64,000 nt of DNA from Brachyhypopomus gauderio (taxonomy: Eukaryota > Chordata > Actinopteri > Gymnotiformes > Hypopomidae), in assembly GCF_052324685.1 (NCBI RefSeq), contig NC_135228.1, positions 16,568,611 through 16,632,610 on the forward strand, written 5' to 3'. Shown in pieces: positions 20,339 through 31,121 of the stretch. Under the pieces are notes generated by a model. That model was not told the origin of the DNA and searched no databases. It saw only the letters and a list, made by a program, of their open reading frames with translations. The position numbers and the translations under genes are program-made. Within the stretch, counting starts at the first letter, position 1. Every line of letters starts with the position of its first letter.

Positions 20339-20536
20339 CAGGGGCGATTTTAGGATCTGGTCTTTAGGGGTGCCCAGCCCCCAGTGCTCACAGAGGCACA
20401 ATACCAAAGTATTGCGCAGGTGCAGAGCAAGGTTTTTGCATAATGTAATATTTAAAAAATGTGTTGAGCCAGGGGGTACTGAGCAACTTCACGATGGTGC
20501 TCTAGCACCACTAAAAATACCCTAGCCTCGCCCCTG
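20339..20536. mobile_element. hAT-type MITE in the LINE, 198 bp
   Basis: Ends CAGGGGCGATTTTAG and CTAGCCTCGCCCCTG with a perfect 8-bp target duplication CCAGACAG (20331-20338 and 20537-20544). Removing it restores continuity of the LINE C-terminal coding region. It encodes nothing. Confidence 0.88.
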
Positions 20537-20864
20537 CCAGACAGTGATAGAAAAGGTCAGAACACTTTCAATAACTGCATGGTAAAACTGCAACATCCCC
20601 TCACGGGCCACCCCAAACTTCCTTAGCTGACGCAAGAAGAGTCTCTGGTGAGCTTTTTTGATGATACAATTAAGGTTTTCATCCCATTTCAGGGAAGATT
20701 CTATTGTTGTGCCTAGGATTTTAAAACTATTCACTCGTTCCCCTTCCACACTGTTTATGTACAGGGGCTGGGATGCCTTCTTTTGTCTGCGGAAGTCTAC
20801 AACTAGCTCCTTAGTTTTAGCTACATTTACCTCTAGGTTATGGATGTCACACCATTGCATAAGT

Positions 20865-22999
20865 CATGGGTTAAAGTTTTCCGTCACTACGACGGATTTC
20901 CGTCATTTGAATTTTTTGGCGAAAAAATCCGTCAAATCATAATAAACCACACAAGCGTGCTATCTGTTTTGTGTCCGAAATATGATCCTCTCACTGGATC
21001 GTCAGCGCTGGATGGATGACGGCGGTGTCATTTGATTGACTTGCGGGTCATCCCGCCTTCTGATTTTCGGACATTACGTAGAAAAGTTACCTTCCTCCTG
21101 CCTGGGTGATTATACTTTCGCGAGTGACCGTAGCGCGCGACTCCGCACACCTGCGCAAACGGCGGAGGCTACTTGGCGCGTCGCATTCTTTGCAGTGTTG
21201 TCCGAAACGATATGTGGTAGTATAAAGAAACAGCCCTTAAAAACAGGGGAGGGAACATTCACCTGACCAATTTTAATGTTGCTTTGTGTTTCAGGAAAAA
21301 AAGTGCTGGAATTTAGGCTAAATAAACATGCTTGAAATTGTATCTACTTCGTTTCACAACAAATAGCTATCTGACTGAACAATTCTCTTGTATTACGTTA
21401 ACAAATACGAGCCTCTTGTAATTCCAGGACGAAACATGAGAGAAGACGTTAAGATCGGGCGTTTTGAAAATAAACAACCCCTAAATAATGTGAATAAAAC
21501 GCGAATTATTTCGAATCGTTTCGAGTATATGTATAAATATTTAACTTTATTAAGTTTAACGTGCTGGGAAATATTGAAATGGACCTTGATAGTGACGTAC
21601 AAGTGTTTTAATTCCACCTTGTAAAGGTGTATGAACCCTGCAAACATGACTTTGTTCATTGCGCTGAAGCGCGGCACGGGCGAAGTGAAGTTACAAAATT
21701 CGAGAGGTGCACGACCTCGCGAATCGCCAGCGCGCGAGGCTCTCGCGCACGGGTGGAGCCACCGCGATTACGCCATAAAGGCTTTACTTTGCGTAGTGTG
21801 GGTGCTGGCTTTAACCAGGCTTTGTCGGAACAAAGGTACATACTGTACGCGAATAACGTACTGCACGCAGTTATCCTATCCTGACGCCGTCCTCCTCGGT
21901 CCCGAGCCGCATAACCTTGTATTCTTCCGCCGCGCACACCAAACACGACGCACGACGTCGTAATAACCCGGGGACCGCCTGTATTTCAGACATCCGAAGA
22001 GCTTCAGAGGTAGATGTAAGATAAATTCAGTATTTTATCCTTATTCTGATAAAGTTAAATTTTTATCAGAAATATAAGAGTGTTTTTTTTTGAGCCGGTA
22101 CAGGTGGTCAGACCGTAAGGCGTAATACAAAATCACATAATTTATGTCCTAATAAACCAACACGAAATATTTATTAAATATTTTATATATTTAAACTAAC
22201 TATAATCATAATAGTTGCAATACTTTTAAACTTTATTGACATAATTTCTTTGAGTTGTCTTGTATCAGATAATTTTAATAACAGTAATAAATAAATAATG
22301 AATTAATCATGCCTACACGCCTGTTTTTATCATATTGTGTCTTAATTGTGTTAACAGAATCTTTAGGTTACAGCGTTTTCTCAAAATATAGAAATGTAGT
22401 TTTTTTTTATGGTTATTTATACTGAAGAATCTCTCGATCACAGACTTTTCTTCATTTAGCTTTAATAGTCAAAGAAAAAAGGCGCATTTCTTCCATTTGA
22501 AATGTCAACTTTTTTATTTCTAAGCCAGTTTAACATGGATGGTGTTGTTCTGTTTGTATTTAAAAGCTCCATCCAGTGGTGCGATTAAATTTGCCATTTT
22601 TGGACATTAAATTTTTTTGTAAGATAAACCAGGTAATCTTACTGCTTATGTTTTTGCGATAGTGAATCTGATAAAAACAAGAGAGCTTCATACCATTTTA
22701 AAACTCACCAGGATTCACTAAATTTGACTTGATCTTTAAACAATGTTCTGGAAGAGGACCCCAGATAACTCCATTATAAAAACATTTATGTACATTTATA
22801 CCTCAGGTGTTGCATTTTGTCGCTTCATAGATTCTCTCTTCTCTCATTACACAGGCTGTTTAGATAAATATACTTTATAAATGTGTTTATTGTGTAGAAT
22901 TAGACAAAAGAGGCTACACCACATTTTCAGTAATTGCTGGCATTGTCTTTTGCCAGGAAAAATTTTCAGTCAAATGAAAATTTCTTGCTTTAACCCATG
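20865..22999. mobile_element. Non-autonomous DNA transposon with CATGGGTTAAAG ends, 2.1 kb
   Basis: The termini are CATGGGTTAAAG and CTTTAACCCATG, a perfect 12-bp inverted repeat, with a perfect 8-bp target duplication GCATAAGT (20857-20864 and 23000-23007). It splits the RT thumb of the surrounding LINE, which gives an independent check of the borders. Near the left end are TCCGTC/GACGGA inverted motifs (20879-20937). The interior is AT-rich with a GC-richer block at about 21660-21965; no frame resembles a transposase. An 8-bp duplication fits hAT or P-type elements, but the third terminal base (T) does not fit the hAT consensus, so the superfamily is left open. Confidence 0.82.
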
Positions 23000-24360
23000 G
23001 CATAAGTGCATGTACCTCGTTCCTATATGCAGAATCATTATCATCCGAAATTAGACCTACTACTGTAGTATCATCCGCAAATTTTATCATTTTAACAGAC
23101 TCAGTGTGTGATTTACAATCATTTGTGTACAGAGAATATAAAAGAGGTGATAGCACACATCCCTGAGGGGCACCAGTGCTTATGAATCTGACCTCTGAGG
23201 TGTTATTATGGATTTTGACCACTTGTGATCTCTGTGTTAAAAAGTCAAGAATCCAATTACAGAGGGAATTATGAATTCCCATCTGCTGCAGCTTATAAAA
23301 TAGCTTGCTGGGCAAGATTGTATTAAAAGCCGAACTATAGTCTATAAAAAGTATCTTAGCATAGTTGCCTGGGACCTCAAGGTGCTGCAGGATGGAGTGT
23401 AAACATAAGGACACAGCATCGTTGACCGACCTATTTGGCCTGTATGCAAACTGACCAGGGTCCAGGCTGGTCATTTTGGACAGGCAATCGCATACTAGCC
23501 GCTCAAAGATCTTCATCACCACAGATGTTAGGGCTACCGGTCTGTAATCATTCAGGCATCTGATAATGGGTTTCTTGGGCACCGGAATAACAATAGCAGA
23601 TTTAAAACAAGCAGGGACCCTGTTTTCCCTCAATGACCAGTTAAAAATATCAGTAAAAACAGAGGTTAATTCATTAGCACAGAACTTTATGATGGCAGAT
23701 GATACAAGATCTGGTCCTGCAGCTTTCCTGCTATTTTGTCTTTGCAACAGGAGTCTAACCTCATGTTCTTGAATAATAAAGGGGGGTTTGGAGGGATTGG
23801 TAATTGTTTGTCCAGCGATAACATCTTGCTGCTTATCAAAGCGACAGTAAAACTCATTAAGACTCTCAGGCAGCTCACTGACCACCAATTTTTTACATGC
23901 ATAATTAGTTATCTGCCTCAGGCCCTCCCATACCCCTTTGCTATCTGTAGCCATAAGTTTAGCTTCTAGTTTCTGTTTGTAATCTGTTTTGGCTTTCCTA
24001 ACCGCTCTATCGAAGTTATACTTCGCTATTTTGTATAGCTTTCTATCCCCACTCTTATAGGCATCCTGCTTGATTTTCCAAAGGTGTTTTAATTCTCTAC
24101 TAAACCATGGTTTGTTATTACTGTATACAGTCACAGTCTTAGTTGGGACGCATACATTTTCACAGAAATAGATATAAGCATTAACAACCTCCGCAAACTC
24201 GTTGAGATCATTGCAGGATTCCTTAATAGCAAACCAGTTCGTATTATCCATATAGTCTCTCAGTTCACAAATGGCTTGAGAAGACCATTGTTTGACTGTC
24301 TTTGTTGTCAGCTTGACAGCTTTTAGTTTCTGGCGGTACGCTGGTATTAGCATAATAATA

Positions 24361-24679
24361 CAGGGTTGCCAACTCTCACGCATTGAGCGTGAGACACACG
24401 CATTTGACCGTTTTCACACGCTCTCACGCCACACTTCCGATATCTCACGCCGAAAAAAAATATCCAGTTTATTTACCTCAGATCCACATATATGATTCAA
24501 TACGTTACTAGTTCGCTAGCTCTGCGCCATCCACCGACGATATAACACTGAATCTGTGTCCATTTTACGTTCGCCACCCCCCCGCTCAACAAAATACACT
24601 CGCCACTGGCTCCAGGTTAAAATCTCCGGCTCCAGGTTAAAATCTCACTCCAAGCGAACGTCAAAAGTTGGCAACCCTG
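24361..24679. mobile_element. Inverted-repeat DNA element with 6-bp target duplication, copy 2
   Basis: Second copy of the family at 5890-6184: starts CAGGGTTGCCAACTCTCACG, ends AAGTTGGCAACCCTG, flanked by ATAATA on both sides (24355-24360 and 24680-24685). It lies between the endonuclease and RT parts of the LINE. It includes a direct repeat of GGCTCCAGGTTAAAATCTC (about 24606-24643) that the other copy lacks. Confidence 0.82.
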
Positions 24680-25256
24680 ATAATATTATGGTCTGATTGA
24701 CCCAGTGGTGCCCAAGCTACAGCATGGAAAGCATTAGCAATCGTACAGTAACATTGATCCAGAATTTTATCATACCTTGTGGGCACCCGGATCTGCTGTT
24801 TAAACCGTGGCAGTGATTGTTTCAGGTTGACGTGATTAAAGTCCCCTAAAACCAGCACAGTAGAGTCCGGGTACAAATTTTCAATGTCCGTGATTTGGGT
24901 GGAGAGTAGCTGGGCTGCTTCTGAACTGGGAGCCTGAGGTGGTATATATACGGCGACCAAGATGATGGCGTTCAGCTCCCTAGGCAGGTAAAATGGTCTG
25001 CATTTAATGGTGAGTGTCTCCAGAACTGAAGAGCAGGTTCGTGAGATCATTGTTGTGTCCGTACACCACCGTTGGTTCACATAGCAACATAGACCGCCCC
25101 CTTTGGCCTCAGCGAGGCCTCGGTGCAGTCAGCGCGGTGGAGGGTGAAGCCATCTACGTGGACCATCGAATCCGGGACGTCTTCGTTGAGCCATGTTTCA
25201 GTGAAGCACATGATGGAGCAGTCAGCAATGACCCGTCTGCTGTTTATGAGCATTTA

Positions 25257-26449
25257 TGAGCCAGACCTGTGGGAAGGAAAGGCACCACCTGATCCAGGAG
25301 GAAGTCAGAGCGGGTGTGGAGGAAGAGCGGGTGGGCAGAGCAGTAGGATTACAGCAACAGGGACCATGGACAAGGTGGGAGAGAGCACTACAGTGTAGGA
25401 TCACCTGGACAAACATCTTGCAGCCAGATTTGCAGCAGGTCCACTTCCTGGTGCAAGCTGTCTACGATGCCTTGCCAAGTCCAGCGAACCTCCATGTGTG
25501 GGGCAAAAGTGAAACACCTTCCTGCCCACTGTGCTCTGGTAGAGGCTCCTTAAAACCTCCTCAGCGGCTGCCCAAAGGCTCTGGCAGATGGTTGCCATGT
25601 ACCTGGCAGTCGCTGAGAGCGTAGCCTCATTCATAAGCTGTAGCAAGAACCATCATGCTCCAAAGAAGGCAATCTCCTTTGTTAAAGTTGGCGAAAAACC
25701 CAGAGCAAAACAACATGCAGGCCTACTCCACGCAGCATCTGACTGGCAGCTGCAAGTTGATGTGGGTAAGCAGCTAAGGTTCCCCCAGCACATCGCTACA
25801 ACATCCCTCTGCCCAGATATGATCATGACCTCTCAGGCTTCAAAACAGCTGATCATACTGGAGCTGACAGTGCCCTGGGAAGAAAACTTCGAGGAAGCCA
25901 ATGAGAGGAAGAGGGTGAAGTACCAGAAACTGGTGGAGGAGTGCAGGGAGCAAGGCTGGAAGACAGTATATGAGCCTATAGAGGTCGGCTGCAGGGGATT
26001 TGCAGAGTGGTCTCTGTGCAAGGTCCTCAGCCAGCTTGGCATCATAGGAGCCACAAAGAAGAGGGCCATCAAGTCCACAAGTGAAGCTGCCGAATCGGCC
26101 ACCAGGTTGCTTTGGATGAAGAGGGCAGATCCATGGGCTGCTACTGGGATGCAAGTCGGGGCTTAATCACCCCCGGCTGGGTCACCTGGGTAAGGGTGTA
26201 TGATGTTGTATGAGTCTCTATCTCCTGCGTTACTGAGTAGACAAGCTAATCAATTTGCAGGGAGAAGCACGATTAATTTAAATTCTGGACCTCACTATTG
26301 GTTACTGGCAGTTGACGGCATTCTTTTATCCCCTGGCATCATTGCCCATCACCTGGTGTCACAGTTCCAACAGTGACACCTAGCCACGTGTTTGTTGTTT
26401 TGTTTTGTTTTTGTTCTGCCCCTTGTTCAATTGTCCCTTCATGGGCTTA
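25257..26449 (+). pseudogene. HERO/R2-like retrotransposon, C-terminal part (unit 2)
   Basis: Begins abruptly in the connector (GKERHHLIQEEVRAGVEEE) and continues through the CPLCSGRGSL zinc-knuckle start into a frame of 192 codons (25588-26166). That frame carries the restriction-like endonuclease PDMIMTSQASKQLI, ELTVPWEE and RKRVKYQKL. In the R2/HERO group this nuclease nicks the target so that RT can prime on it. A frameshift at about 25550 separates knuckle and nuclease. The 3' untranslated part to 26449 matches 3420-3711. Together with 9167-10775 it looks like one insertion split by later elements. Confidence 0.72.
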
Positions 26450-26500
26450 GGGCCCCTTTGATCAGGGGCATGGCCATCTCTTATCTATGTTGGACCTAGT

Positions 26501-26665
26501 GTCAATTCCAGGTTCAGAAAATAAAAGTCCTCACCAGGATTTTGCTCAGGCTTCCTGGATAGTGTTGATTCCACTCATTTTACCTGGATTGCACTAATTA
26601 GAAAATCTAGCAAGCTTTAGCAAAATCCTGGTGAGGACTTTCTGAACCTGGAATTGACACCTCTG
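26501..26665. mobile_element. hAT-type palindromic MITE, duplicate copy missing its left tip
   Basis: Counterpart of 4558-4729 in unit 2, with the same arms and loop. It ends GACACCTCTG followed by ATTTGCAC. On the left the CAGAGG tip and the flanking CTTTGCAC have been deleted, so it starts within GTGTCAATTCC. Confidence 0.8.
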
Positions 26666-26740
26666 ATTTGCACACATTTGTCAGTGTCTATAGGCTTGAT
26701 TCATTGCATGTGTTTCATTTACATTTACATTTATGGCATC

Positions 26741-27083
26741 TGTGACGCTCGAAATATGAAGCAAGACGAACGTCGCACTGTGCAACACTTAACGTTTAAT
26801 GCAAACAAATAAACATGTGAAGCTCCGTGCGGAGTGCAAACAGACAACACACCTCTCACACAGGCACGAAACTTTAGACAAAGACGAGCACAAGACACTG
26901 CGCGAACACACATTAAATAGATGAGTAACACAGACCCTCGTGATCTCGAGACAAGGCACAGGTGCGACAACGAACACGTTCACAACCAACCCACACCCAC
27001 GGAACTACAAATATGGACGTAACGACACGCAGACAACGTAGCGGCACGCCCACAGGGAAGGGTCCGGAGCTGTGACTGTGACA
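26741..27083 (-). repeat. 3' LTR (minus-strand sense) of the pol-less element
   Basis: 343 bases. Matches 29207-29530 apart from scattered substitutions and an extra block of about 20 bases near 26968-26990 that the other LTR has lost. The minus-strand ATTAAACG signal lies near 26790-26800. Confidence 0.88.
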
Positions 27084-27278
27084 GAACCCTCCACCAGGGG
27101 CTCGCTACTCCCGGAGCGTCCCGCGTAGTTGGAAAGCCCCGAACCAACACCAACGGGCAGGTCCGGAGCCGCCGGGTTCACGAGCCTCCGAGAGCCGTCT
27201 CCCCCGATGGTGGGAACCGCCGCGAACAGCTCTAGATCACCCTCCCTGGGAAGACAGGGGAAAATACATTCAACACGG

Positions 27279-27948
27279 TGTTATGTCCATGTGTATTTGG
27301 GAGGGTTGTTTTGTTCTGCATGTGTGTGCAGTGTCTCTTCTAGACAGAGTTGCGCTGCCCGGACGAGGGAGTGGTTTGCGGACTGAGACCTGTGTCGCGG
27401 AATGCGGAAGTGATCGGAATGCGAACGCCGGTGGAATGCGGAAGAACACTCCAATAAATGCGGATCATTCGTTTGCACCAGCGCGGCATGCTGGTTCTAA
27501 TGCTTGGGACTCGTTTGCCGTCTGTGTTGTCGATATGTGATTGTGCTGACTTCCTATATGGTAGTTTAGTTCGGTGGACTTTATTTCTGAGCAGATATTG
27601 TCGCGGCTGTTCGTTGTTTATTAATGTGTTGTATATGTTATGGTTTTGTATGGTGCGTGTCCTGGTCACCCCTGGGTAGGGTTGGTGGCTGTTTGATTTA
27701 ACATTTGGGTAGTGGTTATTCTTTTGGGTTTTCAGCCTTAGCCAACCTGAAGACAGTGGAGTTTCTCTTTTATGTTTATATATATGTATATTTATATGTA
27801 TATGTACGTCTATCACCTGTATATATATCACCTGTAACCTACATAAACTCATTTCACTATACGCTATTGGTCGTACGTGATCTGTCACTAGAGAAGGTTC
27901 ACCATTATTTCACAGTGTTATGGGCCCAACCTAGACTGGGTCGTAACA
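27279..27948. mobile_element. Solo LTR nested in the pol-less element, 670 bp
   Basis: Starts TGTTATGTCCATG, ends GGTCGTAACA, with ACGG on both sides (27275-27278 and 27949-27952). TG...CA ends and a short target duplication mark an LTR. It contains a run of TATATATGTATAT-like repeats near 27775-27830. It is not related in sequence to the LTRs around it. Confidence 0.7.
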
Positions 27949-27952
27949 ACGG

Positions 27953-29181
27953 GCACGTAGACGAACACACATACAGGAACATTAAACACAAGGGGCACAA
28001 ATGGGAAAAGGAGGTTAGGGAGACACAACGGGACCGACAAACACACAGGTATGGGCAACCAGGAGATTGCTCCCCCCGCTTGCAGGAGCGTGGCCTGATG
28101 CGCAAACCCTCCCAGGGCTGCAGGCGGAACCGGAGGCGGGGTCCCTCCGTTCTGCGGGACCAGTCCTCCCGCGCGCGCAGCGCTGCTTGGCGCTCCAGGA
28201 AACCACGCGCCCGCTGGCTTGGCTTTGGGCGCTTCCGGCTTCTTCCTGGGCGCTGGCGGAGGGTTCGCCTGACGCCGTTCACTGGCCGGGGTACGAGGTG
28301 CCCCTGAGGGCAACCCGAAACACACTCTCGGGCCTCGGGTCTCTGGCGCTCTCCGAGGCAGCACCTCCTCGCCCCCTGACGTCTCCATCCCCTCCTCCTC
28401 ATCCTCCGAGGCTCCTGGGCTCCACGACATCGCCTCTTTCAAGGAGATGCCTGACGAGCAGTCCATCTGGCTCGCCTCCGAGCCCGAACGCGCTTCGTCC
28501 TCCGGTCTCTCCTCCTTCTCTGTATGCACGGTCACTTCTGACCGCACAGAGGAGGAAGAGCCAGGCGCTTCCTCGCCCTCGCTGTCGGACTCGGCGAGGG
28601 GTGCACACACGGACGGCGGAAGGCTGACGTCAAGTTCCTCCTCGCTGTCTTCTCCGAGGGAATCAGAGCAAACGGATGGGGAAGGACTGACGTCGAGATC
28701 GTCTCCTCCGTAATATACCGTAGGTGCTGAGTATAAGGAGGAAGGGGGACTGACCTCTTCACCCTCGTCTTCTCCATAGTACAAGGTGGGCGCTGAGTAT
28801 AAGGAGGAAGGGGGACTGACGTCTTCACCCTCATCTTCTCCGTAGTGCGCGCCGGCTTCAGCACCTACGGAGGGTAGAGGGCTGGCTTCCTCGGTCACAA
28901 GAGGAGCGAAGTGTTCGAACGGAGCAGAGCCCTTCTGCGGGGCATGCCAGGGGCGGAGCTCCGTGCTTCTCCTTCCATAAGCGCACCGCGGATTGGCAGA
29001 AGTTTTCTGCCATCTCTTCATCCTCCATCTCTTGAGCCGCGCAGAGCATATACGCACAGACGGGGTCTTGCTGCATAGTCTGCTCGGTGACGGGGGCTTC
29101 GCGGCGCCGGCCTGGGGAAGAGCCGTGGTGACGTCGGCTCTTTCTCTTCCCCTTTGGTGCACGGGTGGCGTATCCTGGCAT
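27953..29181 (-). pseudogene. Acidic Ser/Pro/Glu-repeat protein of the pol-less LTR element
   Basis: Minus-strand coding begins close behind the 5' LTR with MPGYATRAPKGKRKSRRHHG at 29181, a very basic start. It continues through an AENFCQSAVRLWKEKHG helix in one frame to about 28920. The signal then moves to another frame, open from 29162 down to 27918. That frame has two tandem 22-residue repeats (YYGEDEG, VSPPSSLYSAPT; DNA units at about 28719-28784 and 28785-28850), and a long run of Glu, Ser and Asp with casein-kinase-like spacing. A Pro/Lys-rich tail and a hydrophobic end follow. No known retroelement domain is recognisable. It may be a gag-like or accessory protein; function unknown. 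A frameshift appears to separate the two halves. Confidence 0.5.
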
Positions 29182-29206
29182 GCTTCTCTTTAGTGGCTCA
29201 TCTTTC

Positions 29207-29530
29207 TGTGACTCTCGAAATATGAAGCAAGATGAACGTCGCACTGTGCAACACTTAACGTTTAATGCAAACAAATAAACACGTGAAGCTCCGTGCGGAG
29301 TGCAAACAGACAACACACCTCTCACACAGGCACGAAACTTTAGACAAAGACGAGCACAAGACACTGCGCGAATGCACATTAAATAGGTGAGTAACACAGA
29401 CCCTCGTGATCTCGAGACAAGGCACAGGTGCGACAACGAACACCCACGGAACTACAAATATGGACATAACGACACGCAGACAACATAGCGGCACGCCCAC
29501 AGGGAAGGGTCCGGAGCTGTGACTGTGACA
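29207..29530 (-). repeat. 5' LTR (minus-strand sense) of the pol-less element
   Basis: 324 bases, starting TGTGACTCTCG and ending GTGACTGTGACA on the plus strand. It is close to its partner at 26741-27083 except for one 20-base gap. Confidence 0.88.
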
Positions 29531-29965
29531 GCATTTAGCAGACGCTCTTATCCAGAGCGACTTACAAAAGTGCTAGTTTCCAGTGTGAACCTGCAGTAAC
29601 TGTATTAGTGCATGCTCATTTTTCTCTCTGTGAAGGTTGGTTTGAACATTACATGACAATAAAGACCCCACCTTGAAAACAATGCAGGTCAAGGTATTAA
29701 GATGTCATTATTACAAATACTGGCAGGGCCACAAATTTGTAGCTTGTTGTATGTTAATTACTGTTATGTCAGCACTCTAATAATCTAATAGTCTTCTCCC
29801 CACCTTCTCACACTCAGGTTTCAATTGCATAATGAATAGCAGTCCACCAGCTACAGGTAAACAAGACAAGACAATAAATTTGACAATTGTAAAGGGAGAC
29901 AAAACAGGCATCACAGACAATATGCAGTGTCACAGCCTTTTTCTATTATCTTTGTACTGTATGAC

Positions 29966-30353
29966 TGTAACGAATAGAGCACGCTAAGAGAGATCCTGAT
30001 GCGGAACTAATCTGTTTTTATTGACACAGTGCTGTACAGCGAGCCGCGCAGACAATGCTGCGGTGTTATGTTGGTGCAGGGCTGCAGCGGAGTAGCGGTG
30101 GTCAGGACGGTCAGGGGTCGTGAGGCGAGGGCAGAGTCCGAGAAGGTACCAGGGATCAGGCGGGAGACGTGGTCTAGGGAACAAGCAGAGTTCGGTGCAC
30201 AGAGAGACAGTCAGGAATAAAGGCTTGGTACGCGACAACATGGAGGCAATACTTCGCAACCAGGAAGTGTGGTTCTGGTGCTTAAGTACGTATGGAATGT
30301 GGGCGTGGTGGTGTGACAGGTGAACTTGATTATGTCATCGGCTATTCCTGACA
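29966..30353 (-). mobile_element. Solo LTR downstream of odorant receptor 2, 388 bp
   Basis: On the plus strand it starts TGTAACGAATAG and ends CTATTCCTGACA, with a perfect ATGAC on both sides (29961-29965 and 30354-30358). Unit 1 has the empty site at about 6411, so the borders are exact. The shared stretch ggcaatacttcgcaa and the overall layout link it to the gypsy LTR at 412-713, which suggests minus-strand sense. Confidence 0.85.
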
Positions 30354-30358
30354 ATGAC

Positions 30359-31121
30359 ACTTTAAAACCATCCACTTCATCCCTGTCACACTTCGCTGGA
30401 CATTGTAACACCATCATTCATTTGTCAATGTCTTTGCTGTAAATTCTTCTTAGCAGTTCATTCAGAATTGCTATTGTTATGATCATAATTATTTTTACAG
30501 GATGCATAGATGTACTGTTCTTTTGTGTCTCCTGAAATGCAGTGCATTTTGCTGAAATAGAGTTACCCTGCTATGTTGTCCTTTTTAATTTGTCAATCTT
30601 GAAAATAAATGTAAAATAATTGTGTATGGAAAATATAAAGGACGTTTGAACCACTGCTGCATTACTGTTCCTCATTTGTGTTCATGGACAACTAGACAAG
30701 CCCTCTTTCATCAGCTTTACAGCAGTTGCAGGTTTTTCACAGAAGTGTCAACAACAACTGTTACGTAGACGTAGTAGTCTGGTAGATCTCTTGATTGTTT
30801 GCAGTTGTTTTCAATGTAAAATGTGACTGATCATTCATGTTAATATATATGCCTGCTGACTTGCTAGCAACTTATAACTTATTTGACAAGGCATAAAAAT
30901 TTAATTTGCACTGAAACAAGCACATCACATTAGATTCATAATATATAGTAATCTTCATCACCATAAATATTCCATAATACAAGGTAACTAGTTTGAATAT
31001 TAGCCAAAATTTTCAAAATTTTATGTTAACCATAAAGGGGTCTTCTGGGTCTTCTGAAATGAAGACTATATGCATAAAAAAATCCATATAGCTTTATTGA
31101 ACAACAAACTGCAGTAGTAAT
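30359..31121. other. Duplicated downstream flank of odorant receptor 2
   Basis: AT-rich and without genes. Closely matches 6411-7163 downstream of receptor 1, with indels of up to about 20 bases (for example at 30675, 30697 and 30762). Nothing else is seen in it. Confidence 0.7.

Larger units (their letters stand above)
19985..25256 (-). mobile_element. Rex1/CR1-like LINE, interrupted by three DNA elements
   Basis: Minus-strand pieces form one element. The APE-type endonuclease is at 24680-25256 (LGDFNHVNLKQ; PLGQSDHN). RT is at 23008-24354 (SRKAAGPDLVSSAIIKF, QFAYRPNRSVNDAV, LFIDYSSAFNTI, GAPQGCVLSPLLYSLYTNDC, MIKFADDTTVVG). The RT thumb is at 20545-20860 (WCDIHNLEVNVAKTKELVVD, ESVLTFSITVW), and the C-terminus at 20039-20338. 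The 3' end at the left has an A/T dinucleotide tail. The frame is broken by insertions at 20339-20536, 20865-22999 and 24361-24679. The endonuclease start is lost at 25256, where a HERO tail begins. It is inactive. Confidence 0.8.
26741..29530 (-). mobile_element. LTR retrotransposon without pol, minus strand
   Basis: Two direct repeats, 26741-27083 and 29207-29530, start TGTGACNCTCG and end GTGACA. The flanks are GCATC and GCATT, a 5-bp duplication with one mismatch. Both lie in the repeat that is empty in unit 1. Coding sense, a minus-strand ATTAAA signal in the LTR and a purine tract (GGTGGAGGG before TGTCACAG) all point to the minus strand. The internal part, about 1.45 kb once the nested solo LTR (27279-27948) is removed, has no protease, RT, integrase or zinc knuckle. 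It has one open region with an unusual acidic repeat protein. It therefore resembles a non-autonomous element dependent on another for its enzymes. Confidence 0.8.
26717..29575. repeat. Short dispersed repeat split by an LTR element
   Basis: About 70 bases of repeat (26717-26740 and 29531-29575): ATTTACATTTACATTTATGG then CATTTAGCAGACGCTCTTAT. It is flanked by GTTTC (26712-26716 and 29576-29580) at a site that is empty in unit 1 at about 4770. The complement of its second half forms the tail of the SINEs at 10935 and 41137. The 2.8-kb LTR element lies inside it. Confidence 0.7.

Noticed and set aside
28067-28627. Long plus-strand frames across the pol-less LTR element
   Set aside because: They are antisense to the minus-strand frame with repeat structure, which also agrees with the LTR signals; their openness follows from GC-rich codons.
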